In this document: positions 33,630 to 44,663 of the stretch, one piece after another | Numbering within the stretch: position 1 is the first letter of the stretch | Layout of the letters: every line of letters begins with the position of its first letter | Source: Lotus japonicus | Lineage: Eukaryota; Streptophyta; Magnoliopsida; Fabales; Fabaceae | Reading direction: 5' to 3' | DNA: 64,000 bases | Assembly (NCBI RefSeq): GCF_012489685.1 | Contig: NC_080043.1 | Coordinates: 54,024,289-54,088,288, forward strand | Made by a program: the position numbers and the translations under genes | Notes under the pieces: model-generated | Seen by the model: only the letters and a program-made list of their open reading frames with translations | What the model was told of the DNA's origin: nothing | Databases searched by the model: none

Positions 33630-36600
33630 TGTGAGACCCAAGTTTTTAAGTTTGGAATAAACCGAATAAAATTCCTAATCACGATTAGTTTTGATGTATC
33701 GTGGAGGTAAACCTGAACGAGTTTATCGAATGGAAATAATTTATGAAGGAGAAAGTTCAGGAAAAAGCTAAGGACTGTATCAAAGTCGATAAAAGTTATA
33801 GCCCGATTAATATTCGCTTAAACCTAGGGCAAGAATGCTAGTAAATAGCTAATTTATACTTAAAGACACGATGGAAACTAATTCCAAAAATCTTCAGAGA
33901 AATGTTAGAATTTCTCTTATTCGTTTATAAACAAGCGTTTCGATACGAAACCCTGGAATGTACGAACGTCAAATTCTAATACTCGGAAGTTTGCAGAAAC
34001 TAAAACCCTGATAGTTCAAAAACCCTAAAATCAACGGACGATGAAGACTTTTTCTATTCAGAGCTTCAAACGAAGATTCCACACGCGTAAGCCTATTTCT
34101 CTTGATATTTCTAATCTTTCTTCAGAACGAAGTTTTCTCATCCGACATCAACTGCAAAAAGTAGTTTTTCGGGTAAAATCGATTTACACCGACTTTGGAC
34201 CGTTTGATTTAATTCCAAGAAACCTGTTTTGAGTTCTGGAATTCTGTCGCCAGAACCTATCTTAGAATTCTCCGAGGAATACACAGGAAAAATCGGAATC
34301 GCGAAATTTTCATTTTTCCGAAGACCTCGAGGTATAGATACTATCCCTCACTTCTGATTGTCAATTCTGTCGTCTTTCTCTATGTCTTTCTGTGCTCAAA
34401 GTTTTGAGCTTTTTGTAAAACTGTCCAAATAAGCTGATTTTAGTGTCTAAACATATTCCCTGCATGCCCCTGAGCGTGTTTAGCGGATTACATTTTGCCG
34501 AATGTCGCCGAAATGCCGCCGAAATTCATTTCTGTTGGAAAAACCCATTTCTGGACAAAGTTCCGTTCTTTAAGCTGAAAACTCACGACTTAGCTTAGCG
34601 CTAGTTGGATTAGTCGTCATAAACGTCGTTGGTAACGTCCCCATCCAATTTGTTTTTCGAAATTCCAATTTTGGAATTCTGAGCTGAAAATAATGACCAA
34701 AATACCCCTGCGACAGTTTTCGATCCGATAATTTTTCTAAGAGTTTCCCTGGCCTAGATATCGCCTAAGAATACCTAGGAATTAAATTAGATCGAAGAAA
34801 AAGTTCGGGAAGCCCTATTTTGATAGTGGCCGAAACTTATATGCCATGATACCGTGTCCAGAAATAATTTTTGGGTCTGTATGACCTGAGTTATAGCGTA
34901 GCTCTCTCCGTTGTCGAAATTTTGGCTTTGGTTTCGTGTCATTATGAGTTCTGTAGCTCGAGTTATGCACGTTTTAGCGAATAAAGTGTTTTTGTACAAA
35001 ACTTGAATCGAGTCAAAACTCATCCATTCGGGAAAAGCCTTTCCATTCGTGCCTAAATATGGTACTCTGAAGCTCCTTGAGCTTTGTCTAACGTTAGTTA
35101 GTATTGTTTCGAGTGTATCGACTTATTTTGATTGATTTTGCTTTGTTTGCTCTAAGGTTCGTTTGTGGAAACTTTGGGGTTGACTAAACAAGCTTGTGAG
35201 GGAGACCTGCACCGCGAGACTGGAACAACTCGAGGTTAGGGCAACTTACTTACTAGCTATTTGTATTGTAGGCGTCGATAACTTCGACTTGAATATTGCT
35301 TGATATTGAGGATTGCATTGAATATTGTTTATTGCTTTGAATTGGAAAATGTTTTCTGGAGGCTTCGGCCGAGTGAACTTATATGAGACGTGTGTCTCTG
35401 TTTTCTGAGAGGCTTCGGCCGTTTTCTGGTTTCCGTCTTATGATTTCGCACTGAATTATTGTTATATTGATATTGTTATTGAACTGAGCTACATGCCATT
35501 ATTTCTGTTGAGTTTACGATGTCCTGCATATGCTCTATTGAAATGTACTGACTTGAGATAGTACATGATTATATGATTTCGGAGTGTGGGAAAACGTGAT
35601 GTAATGCTAATGACGAGGTTTGGGAAATGTTAGGCAGGCTTTGACCGGAGGTCTAAGCCATAATCATTTTAGGAACGAGACCTTCCCGAGGAATTACTTG
35701 GGTTTATTGGGATCTTTTCACTTATAGAGTTTTGGAACAAAAGAGAAACGAAACTTGACTTCATAAATGAAATTCATAATGCATTAACCAAAGATAGAAC
35801 ATCTTCAAATAATAATAACAATTTCTTGGAAAAGACTTAGGATCTGAAATAAGTTTGAAAACGGGAAGTGTCAGCGATCCTAGCGTTGTGGCTGGGACAG
35901 TCACTGAGTGCGGATGACACTCCTTGCTCCTTGAGCATTTGGTTCAGTCTTCAAGAGGATGAGCTGTTGTGACGAGAAGTCACAGAATGCGAGCAGCATT
36001 CTCTCTAATCTTTGATGAATTGTTTGGCCATCGAGATGGTGAGCCAGGGTAACTTGAAAGGTCACTGAGTGCGAGATGCATTCTTTTGCTCGTTGAGCAG
36101 TTTGGTTGGCCATCGAGACGGTGAGCCAAAGTGACTAGGAAAGTTACCTAGTGCGACTAGCACTTCCTTGTTTACCTTAGGGTATTGTAGAGACAATGTA
36201 CTCTAGCTAGACACGCGTACCTTGGTGAGGACGTTTCGTTGTTTGGCTAACCATATTGCGTTCATGCATACATTTCTTGGAAAGTGTGCTGCTTTCCGAA
36301 GGACGATCTCAGATCGGACTTCATCGGAGCGAGATGCTTCATTGAAGCGAGATGCTTCACAGGAGCGTGCTGCTTCATAGGAGCGAGATGCTTCATAAAA
36401 GAGAGATGCTTTAGCGGAGCGAGATGCTTGGCTCGTCCCATCCATCGAGATAGTGACATTTTATCCGGATCATCTTTTGGGCATGACATTGCATTGGCAC
36501 GCCATGCACCTAACTATATTTGTTGATGTGTTGAAGATCCAATTGTCATTTGTGATTTGATGTCGATAAACATCGTTATATATCTTGATGATTTGATGTT

Positions 36601-37379
36601 GATAAATATGCTATGTATATACCTTAGGGTAGGCAATACATAAGTTATACGTATATATACAACATATATATATATACCCCCTTTTGTCGCATGTTGATTG
36701 TATATCTATTGTATACTGTAAGTTGACCCTCGCGCCTTGGCTTTGTGTGTATGTTTGTGTTTGGGCGGTCGGCCTGCTGCCAGACGTTCAACAGCTGATT
36801 CGAGATGGGTCGTCGTTCGGGGAGGACCCGGAGCGAAATGACTACTACTGAGCCTTCGACGTGGACCCGGACTTCATGCAGGATCAGATGAGGGTCGATG
36901 TTAGGGGTGTAGTATATCGGGTGTCGTTGTCATAGCTCTGATTGTCATTTCTTATTTTGGGGCAGGGTAGGTCCCCGACTATTAGCTTTTTGTGTGGTTC
37001 TCTTCCATGAGGATCACAGGGAGTTTGTCGGACGTAGGAGGTCTTTTGAAAGCCGTTCTGGGCTGACTTACTTTCTTGGATGACTGTATTTATAAGACTT
37101 ATGACTCTGACTATGGGTCACACTTATTTGCCTGCGGGCACTACTTTCAGTTACTTGAGGTTACTTTCCGTCACTTGAGGACACTCGTGACGATGCTTTT
37201 AGTTGCAGCGAGGGCTGTACTTATACAGTATATTAGTCGCTGTTAATCGCGATTGGGTTGAGTCTTTATTTCGACACGTTATTTTATTTGAACAAAACGA
37301 GAAAAAAAAATATACCTGCTTTTCCGCTTTATTTTATTTTTGAATTACTAAAGTGACACCCGGAAATCGGGGTGTTACA
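33630..37379 (+). repeat. 5' LTR, with deleted TATA region
   Basis: It starts TGTGAGACCC and ends GGTGTTACA. Compared with the 3' LTR it lacks the 151 bases corresponding to about 41054-41204, with the join at CCG|AAGACC around 34320. The missing piece carries the TATA box. At 36325-36430 a GGAGCGAGATGCTTCAT unit of about 17-20 bases is repeated about seven times. ORFs inside are leader frames. Confidence 0.9.
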
Positions 37380-37381
37380 TT

Positions 37382-37393
37382 GTGGTATTAGAG
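37382..37393 (+). other. Primer-binding site of the gag-only chromovirus
   Basis: TGTGGTATTAGAGC follows the LTR end. TGGTATTAGAGC differs by one base from the tRNA-Met complementary site TGGTATCAGAGC. Confidence 0.8.
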
Positions 37394-37591
37394 CTTTGTC
37401 GAGTCTTTCGGGAGTCTTTGGGGAATAGGTCTTCTGTGCTAGGTTGTGTGACTCTGCAAAGAGTGAAAATTGATTGTCTGCAAACGATTTTTCGCTTAGA
37501 ATTGATTGAAGTTATTGCTTAATCATAGTGTATAGTTATGTTAGATGCTATCTTATGATGAGTACTAACTGTTTGTTTGACTTAACAGAAC

Positions 37592-38716
37592 ATGGTGAAC
37601 ACTAACCAACTAGCGGAGATGATGGCCACTATGGCCCAAGTTGTGACTGCCCAGGCAAATGAAAATGCTTTGAGACGTGCGGCTGAGGAAGCACGTGATC
37701 AGCATCAGCGTCAGAGAGAAATAACTCTGGATCAGAATAAGGGATTGAATGATTTCAGGAGACAAGATCCACCAAAGTTCTCGGGTGGTACTGACCCTGA
37801 CAAAGCGGATCTCTGGATTCAGGAGATTGAAAAGATATTCGGTGTATTGCAAACTGCTGAAGGTGCCAAGGTTGGCATGGCTACTTATCTGCTGCTTGGT
37901 GATGCTGAGTACTGGTGGAGAGGCGCCAGGGGAATTATGGACGCCAATAACGAGGAGATCAACTGGAACTCCTTTCGAACTGCATTCCTGGATAAGTATT
38001 TTCCAACTAGTGCTCGGGACGAGCGGGAGGCACAGTTTCTGACACTCCGACAAGGGAGCATGTCTGTACCTGAATTTGCTTCTAAATTGGAGTCTCTGGC
38101 CAAACACTTCCAATTTTTCACCGACCATGTCGATGAGCGCTACATGTGTAAGCGTTTCGTCAATGGACTGAGGCCAGATATCGAGGACTCTGTGAGGCCA
38201 TTGGGAATTATGCGTTTCCAATCATTGGTTGAGAAGGCCACAGAGATTGAGCTGATGAAGAACAAGAGGTTGAATCGTGCTGGAATTGGAGGACCGGTAA
38301 GGTCAGGTTCTCAGAACTACCAAGGAAGAGGTAAATTCCAACAGAGGAGGCCGTATCAGCATCCGGAGGGGAGAAGTTTTACCCCAAGATCTTATAAGCC
38401 TTCGACTACTGCCACTCCAAGGGCAGGAAGCCAATCAGCACACCCAGAGGTGACATGTTTCAGGTTTGGAAAGAATGGACACTATGCTAATGCATGTCTG
38501 AACCAAGGGCCTCGATGTTTCAATTGCAACCAGCCAGGGCATTTGGCCGTCGATTGTAGAGCACCCAAGGTGGAGCCAACTATTAATGCTGTGAAAGGAA
38601 AGCGTTCAGCTACAAGGGGGAGAGTTTACATCATGAATGGTGAAGGAGATGAGGGGTTAGCTGGGGGTGAGCTCAAGAACGAAGGTAACCTTCTAAATAA
38701 TCCTTCTGATTTCTAG
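37592..38716 (+). CDS. Chromovirus Gag protein, open frame
   Basis: A 374-codon gag frame is intact from ATG (MVNTNQLAEMMATMAQVVTA) to TAG. It has a coiled, charged N-terminus, then the Retrotrans_gag domain with PPKFSGGTDPDKADLWIQEI, AEYWWRGARG, FLDKYFPTSARDEREAQFL and RFVNGLRPDI. A basic Arg/Gln/Gly linker follows, then two zinc knuckles. The first (CFRFGKNGHYANAC) has lost its second Cys; the second (CFNCNQPGHLAVDC) is complete. The protein would package element RNA into virus-like particles. A protease and polymerase are not encoded by this copy, so any replication would need them from a related element. The frame ends at the usual gag/protease border. Confidence 0.9.
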   Translation: MVNTNQLAEMMATMAQVVTAQANENALRRAAEEARDQHQRQREITLDQNKGLNDFRRQDPPKFSGGTDPDKADLWIQEIEKIFGVLQTAEGAKVGMATYLLLGDAEYWWRGARGIMDANNEEINWNSFRTAFLDKYFPTSARDEREAQFLTLRQGSMSVPEFASKLESLAKHFQFFTDHVDERYMCKRFVNGLRPDIEDSVRPLGIMRFQSLVEKATEIELMKNKRLNRAGIGGPVRSGSQNYQGRGKFQQRRPYQHPEGRSFTPRSYKPSTTATPRAGSQSAHPEVTCFRFGKNGHYANACLNQGPRCFNCNQPGHLAVDCRAPKVEPTINAVKGKRSATRGRVYIMNGEGDEGLAGGELKNEGNLLNNPSDF

Positions 38717-40099
38717 TATGACATACCTTATTACTCTCGTAGTGTGTGCAACACACCTAACTTCCTTTACTGTCGAGCTTTGACTTTATAGTTATTACAC
38801 CTATTAGGACTTTATCTGACTGTTGCTCGTGTTTTAACTATAGAAGTACACGAGGTTTAGAATAATACACTAGCCTAGAAAGTAGTATTGCACCGATGCG
38901 ATTATAAGGAAGTCAGAAGCTGAAGAAGAAATCTTAGAGAGATTCCTGATGGGTAGTATACGTATTATGTTGAGGGTGATGTTTGGAATCACAGCTGGCT
39001 ATGGACTTTGATAGAAGGATTGGTAAGATTAACTTGATTGGATCAAAGATTAGTCGAGTTTGGGAGGAAAAGTTCGCATTAAGTATTAGTTTTCTTGCGA
39101 AGGAGATATAGTTTTAAGAAATGGATATTCATTTAAGAAGTATTGAAGAATTAAAGGCCATTAGAGGTCCAAACTTGGAAAAGGTTTAGGTTTTAAGTCT
39201 ATGAATTCTTGTCTAAAGTGCGTAGGACTCGAAGTTTGTCAGAATTTGATTTAGAGATTAAGAAGTTGATTGACGAGATGGTGATCAAGTTACAAAAAGG
39301 AAAGTGTTAGTATCAAAATGAATACTGGAGGTATCATATTTGGACGAGTTTCTTAGAGTCTAAGAGTGAATGGAACTTTGTTATGGATTTCGATTATGCA
39401 TGCTAGGGTTAGTAAGTGAATTTTTACTAAGTTGAATGAGAATCCTAGGGCTAAGGTTGACCTAGTGAGCTGAGATTCATGTACACTTAAGAGATTTATT
39501 GGTGTTAGCGGCTACGATAGCAGTTAAATCTCAGAAGGTTGAAGGATCAGATGATGAAATGACTAGTAAAGTCCCTTGAGGTATAGTATGATTTGATCTC
39601 CTAGAGGATAAGTCTCGATTTATGCGAAGTGTTAGGGATTTTAGTAAGTGTAAATTGGTTTGAGTAAGGAAAGTTTTAAGGAAGGAAACGAAAATGAAGG
39701 ATTGTTAGATATTAAGATGATGATTAGCTTATCAGTTGTTTGTGAATTGATGTTAAGGGAATAAGTCTAGTGATGCGCAAAGTATTTAGACTCAAGTCGA
39801 GTTTTAATTTGAATGGAGACTAAGTAGAAGATTGATTTCATGATGCGAATAAGGATAGTTACGAAGTTGGAAGTGATGTTAATGGACTAGTAGATTCCAA
39901 GGGGATTGTTCATCTAGGAGTTATCAAGCGATCGAGTTGAGTTTTGGGTCATGAGTGAAGATCACGAGGAAAAGTTGAACATTCACTCTGGAATGGCAGA
40001 GATGTACCGAGTTTAAGAAGAATTTCGGACGACCGAAGGTAAAGAAGTAAGTGGTTAAGATTGTGCGACTGCACTGAGTGCCAACGAATATTATTTCCA
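38717..40099 (+). other. Non-coding interior replacing pol
   Basis: About 1.4 kb has frequent stops in all frames and no readable protease, RT, RNase H or integrase core. The sequence is AG-rich on the plus strand. A single phrase near 39370 (EWNFVMDF) could be an integrase C-terminal relic but is too short to claim. This stretch is far more decayed than the gag frame and LTRs beside it. Confidence 0.6.
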
Positions 40100-40325
40100 A
40101 CGGAGACCCGACACAAGTGGTCGAGACAGACAACACAGAGCTGAAAGATGAGCTGTCTTTCCAGACGCCGCCAATTAGCATTGGTGACACAAGGATAAAA
40201 CAGTTGAGGGAAAAAAAAAGATTGTGTTGGTGAAAGTCAGTTGGAACGAGGATACATGTGATGCTACATGGGAACTGAAGGAAAAGATCGAGGAACAGTA
40301 TCCGGAACTTTTTGCTGAACCTTAA
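40100..40325 (+). pseudogene. Integrase C-terminus with chromodomain, remnant
   Basis: The frame reads DPTQVVETDNTELKDELSFQ, then KIVLVKVSWNEDTCDATWEL and KEKIEEQYPELFAEP, ending at TAA. This matches the chromodomain end of chromovirus integrases (LVKVxW..ATWE.E..M...YP.LF). Upstream the frame is broken. Its presence identifies the parent as a chromovirus. Confidence 0.8.
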
Positions 40326-40362
40326 GTTTCGAGGACGAAACTTTCTTTTTGGAGGGTAGTAA

Positions 40363-43300
40363 TGTGAGACCCAAGTTTTTAAGTTTGGAATAAACCAAAT
40401 AAAATTCCTAATCACGATTAGTTTTGATGTATCGTGGAGGAAAACCTGAACGAGTTTATCGAATGGAAATAATTTATGAAGGAGAAAGTTCAGGAAAAAG
40501 CTAAGAACTGTATCAAAGTCGATAAAAGTTATAGCACGATTAATATTCGCTTAAACCTAGGGCAAGAATGTTAGTAAATAGCTAATTTATACTTAAAGAC
40601 ACGATGGAAACTAATTCCAAAAATCTTCAGAGAAATGTTAGAATTTCTCTTATTCGTTTATAAACAAACGTTTCGATACGAAACCCTGGAATGTACGAAC
40701 GTCAAATTCCAATACTCGGAAGTTTGCCGAAACTAAAACCCTGATAGTTCAAAAACCCTAAAATCAACGGACGATGAATACTTTTTCTATTCGGAGCTTC
40801 AAACGAAGATTCCACACGCGTGCGCCTATTTCTCTCAATATTTCTAATCTTTCTTCAGAACGAAGTTTTCTCATCCGACATCAACTGCAAAAAGTAGTTT
40901 TTCGGGTAAAATCGATTTACACCGACTTTGGACCGTTTGATTTAATTCCAAGAAACCTGTTTTGAGTTCTGGAATTCTGTCGCCAGAACCTATCTTAGAA
41001 TTCTCCGAGGAATACGCAGGAAAAATCGGCATCGCGAAATTTTCATTTTTCCGAATTTTCCAAAACCTATAAATAGCTAGAAAATGAAAAATTTGCAAAA
41101 ACTTACCCATTTCTTCCCTTGAACCCGCCAGCATAGGAGGAGAAGGAGGAGGAAGTGATTTTCGCCGTTTCTTGCCCGATCGCTGCACCGTTCGTTGCTA
41201 ATCGAAGACCTCGAGGTATAGATACTATCCCTCACTTCTGATCGTCAATTCTGTCGTCTTTCTCTATGTCTTTCTGTGCTCAAAGTTTTGAGCTTTTTGT
41301 AAAAATGTCCAAATAAGCTGATTTTAGTGTCTAAACATATTCTCTGCATGCCCCTGAGCGTGTTTAGCGGATTACATTTTGCCGAATGTCGCCGAAATGC
41401 TGCCGAAATTCATTTCTGTTGGAAAAACCCATTTCTGGACAAAGTTCCGTTCTTTAAGCTGAAAACTCACGACTTAGCTTAGCGCTAGTAGGATTAGTCG
41501 TCATAAACGTCGTTGGTAACGTCCCCATCCAATTTGTTTTTCGAAATTCCAATTTTGGAATTCTGAGCTGAAAATAATGACCAAAATACCCCTGCGACAG
41601 TTTTCGATCCGATAATTTTTCTGAGTGTTTCCCTGGCCTAGATATCGCCTAAGAATACCTAGGAATTAAATTAGATCGAAGAAAAAGTTCGGGAAGCCCT
41701 ATTTTGATAGTGGCCGAAACTTATATGCCATGGTACCGTGTCCAGAAATAATTTTTGGGTCTGTATGACCTGAGTTATAGCGTAGCTCTCTCCGTTGTCG
41801 AAATTTTGGCTTTGGTTTCGTGTCATTATGAGTTCTGTAGCTCGAGTTATGCACGTTTTAGCGAATAAAATGTTTTTGTACAAAACTTGAATCGAGTCAA
41901 AACTCATCCATTCGGGAAAAGCCTTTCCATTCGTGCCTAAATGTGGTACTCTGAAGCTCCTTGAGCTTTGTCTAACGTTAGTTAGTATTGTTTCGAGTGT
42001 ATCGACTTATTTTGATTGATTTTGCTTTGTTTGCTCTAAGGTTCGTTTGTGGAAACTTTGGGGTTGACTAAACAAGCTTGTGAGGGAGACCTGCACCGCG
42101 AGACTGGAACAACTCGAGGTTAGGGTAACTTACTTACTAGCTATTTGTATTGTAGGCGTCGATAACTTCGACTTGAATATTGCTTGATATTGAGGATTGC
42201 ATTTAATATTGTTTATCGCTTTGAATTGGAAAATGTTTTCTGGAGGCTTCGGCCGAGTGAACTTATATGAGACGTGTGTCTCTGTTTTCTGAGAGGCTTC
42301 GGCCGTTTTGTGGTTTCAGTCTTATGATTTCGCACAGAATTATTGTTATATTGATATTGTTATTGAACTGAGCTACATGCCATTATTTCTGTTGAGTTTA
42401 CGATGTCCTTCATATGCTCTATTGAAATGTACTGACTTGAGATAGTACATGATTATATGATTTCGGAGTGTGGGAAAACGTGATGTTATGCCATGCTAAT
42501 GACGAGGTTTGGGAAATGTTAGGCAGGCTTTGACCGGAGGTCTAAGCCATAGTCATTTTAGGATCGAGACCTTCCCGGGGAATTACTTGGGTTTATTGGG
42601 ATCTTTTCACTTATAGAGTTTTGGAACAAAAGAGAAACGAAACTTGACTTCATAAATGAAATTCATAATGCATTAACCAAAGATAGAACATCTTCAAATA
42701 GTAATAACAATTTCTTGGAAAAGACTTAGGATCTGAAATAAGTTTGAAAACGGGAAGTGTCTGCGATCCTAGTGTTATGGCTGGGACAGTCACTGAGTGC
42801 GGATGACACTCCTTGCTCCTTGAGCATTTGGTTCAGTCTTCAAGAGGATGAGCTGTTGTGACGAGAAGTCACAGAATGCGAGCAGCATTCTCTCTAATCG
42901 TTGATGAATTGTTTGGCCATCGAGATGGTGAGCCAGGGTAACTTGAAAGGTCACTGAGTGCGAGATGCATTCTTTTGCTCGTTGAGCAGTTTGGTTGGCC
43001 ATCGAGACGGTGAGCCAAAGTGACTAGGAAAGTTACCTAGTGCGACTAGCACTTCCTTGTTTACCTTAGGGTATTGTAGAGACAATGTACTCTATCTAGA
43101 CACGCGTACCTTGGTGAGGACGTTTCGTTGTTTGGCTAACCATATTGCATTCATGCATACATTTCTTGGAAAGTGTGCTGCTTTCCGAAGGACGATCTCA
43201 GATCGGATTTCATCGGAGCGAGATGCTTCATTGAAGCGAGATGCTTCACAGGAGCGTGCTGCTTCACATGAGCGAGATGCTTCATAAAAGCGACATGCTT

Positions 43301-43531
43301 TAGCGGAGCGAGATGCTTGGCTCGTCCCATCCATCGAGATAGTGACATTTTATCCGGATCATCTTTTGGGCATGACATTGCATTGGCACGCCATGCACCT
43401 AACTATATTTTTTGATGTGTTGAAGATCCAATTGTCATTTGTGATTTGATGTCGATAAACGTCGTTATATATCTTGATGATTTGATGTTGATAAATATGG
43501 GCAATACATAAGTTATACGTATATATACAAC

Positions 43532-43580
<49 letters not shown>

Positions 43581-44280
43581 CCCTTTTGTCGCATGTTGAT
43601 TGTATATCTATTGTATACTGTAAGTTGACCCTCGCGCCTTGGTTTTGTGTGTATGTTTGTGTTTGGGCGGTCGGCCTGCTGCCAGACGTTCAACAGCTGA
43701 TTCGAGATGGGTCGTCGTTCGGGGAGGACCCGGAGCGAAATGACTACTACTGAGCCTTCGACGTGGACCCGGACTTCATGCAGGATCAGATGAGGGTCGA
43801 TGTTAGGGGTGTAGTATATCGGGTGTCGTTGTCATTGCTCTGATTGTCATTTCTTATTTTGGGGCAGGTAGGTCCCCGACTATTAGCTTTTTGTGTGGTT
43901 CTCTTCCATGAGGATCACAGGGAGTTTGTCGGACGTAGGAGGTCTTTTGAAAGCCGTTCTGGGCTGACTTACTTTCTTGGATGACTGTATTTATAAGACT
44001 TATGACTCTGACTATGGGTCACACTTATTTGCCTGCGGGCACTACTTTCAGTTACTTGAGGTTACTTTCCGTCACTTGAGGACACTCGTGACGATGTTTT
44101 TAGTTGCAGCGAGGGCTGTACTTTTACAGTATATTAGTCGCTGTTAATCGCGATTGGGTTGAGTCTTTATTTCGACACGTTATTTTATTTGAACAAAACG
44201 AGAAAAAAAAATATACCTGCTTTTCCGCTTTATTTTATTTTTGAATTACTAAAGTGACACCCGGAAATCGGGGTGTTACA
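40363..44280 (+). repeat. 3' LTR of the gag-only chromovirus
   Basis: This 3918-bp LTR has its TATA box TATAAATA at 41068-41075, so U3 is about 0.7 kb and R plus U5 about 3.2 kb. The GGAGCGAGATGCTTCAT tandem block recurs at 43214-43319. A TA-rich microsatellite (43531-43578) is expanded compared with the 5' copy. The ORF at 43403-43693 comes from that microsatellite. Confidence 0.92.
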
Positions 44281-44663
44281 CATATCACATACAATAGATT
44301 AATAACATCGATTTTAAATTTATGTCCTCTCAAAAGCTATATGTTTGCCTCTTTATCCTTATGTCCTACCCTAAACCCTAAACCCTAAACCTTAAACACC
44401 CACATTTAGTTGAGCTCTAGGAACTTGCATCATATTCGGCGGAGGAATATCATGAGCTTAAACTTACGGTGGTACTAAAAGACATTTTTTGTCATTAGAG
44501 AGGAATTTCTCCACTCAAAAGCTATATGTTGGCTTCATTCTCCTTTGGTTCTCATGTACTTATTCCGTTACATATCACAAAAGTAATTTATTAAGTACTG
44601 AAAATCCACACTTTATTATTTATTTAAAATAAATAATACTAATCGTAAAAGCTGGGTCTTACA
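44281..44663 (-). mobile_element. LTR fragment with a telomere-like motif
   Basis: On the minus strand it begins TGTAAGACCCAGCTTTTACG at 44663, again a TGTAAGACCC-type LTR, and is cut at 44280/44281 by the chromovirus LTR end. CCCTAAACCCTAAACCCTAAACC lies near 44368-44392, three tandem plant telomere-type repeats. It is inserted in the SIRE extra ORF. Confidence 0.6.

Larger units (their letters stand above)
33630..44280 (+). mobile_element. Gag-only chromovirus (Tekay/Del-like) element with very long LTRs
   Basis: The structure is: 5' LTR 33630-37379 (3750 bp), primer site, gag ORF 37592-38716, about 1.4 kb with no readable pol, a chromodomain tail near 40100-40325, a purine-rich stretch, and 3' LTR 40363-44280 (3918 bp). 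The LTRs are nearly identical over long stretches by eye, apart from a 151-bp deletion and small indels in the 5' copy. The internal region is under 3 kb against about 5 kb or more in complete relatives. Expected 5-bp target duplications do not match (GGATG on the left, CATAT on the right), so at least one flank has been rearranged. Confidence 0.88.

Noticed and set aside
36203..36526. Several overlapping ORFs with Ala-Ser-Arg or Cys-Phe repeats
   Set aside because: They result from the GGAGCGAGATGCTTCAT tandem repeat read in different frames; the same happens at 43057-43378.
37610..38221. A 203-codon minus-strand ORF
   Set aside because: It lies opposite the well-supported chromovirus gag frame and has no recognisable domain.
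43403..43693. ORF of 96 codons with many Tyr-Ile repeats
   Set aside because: It is the translation of a TA-rich microsatellite inside the chromovirus LTR.
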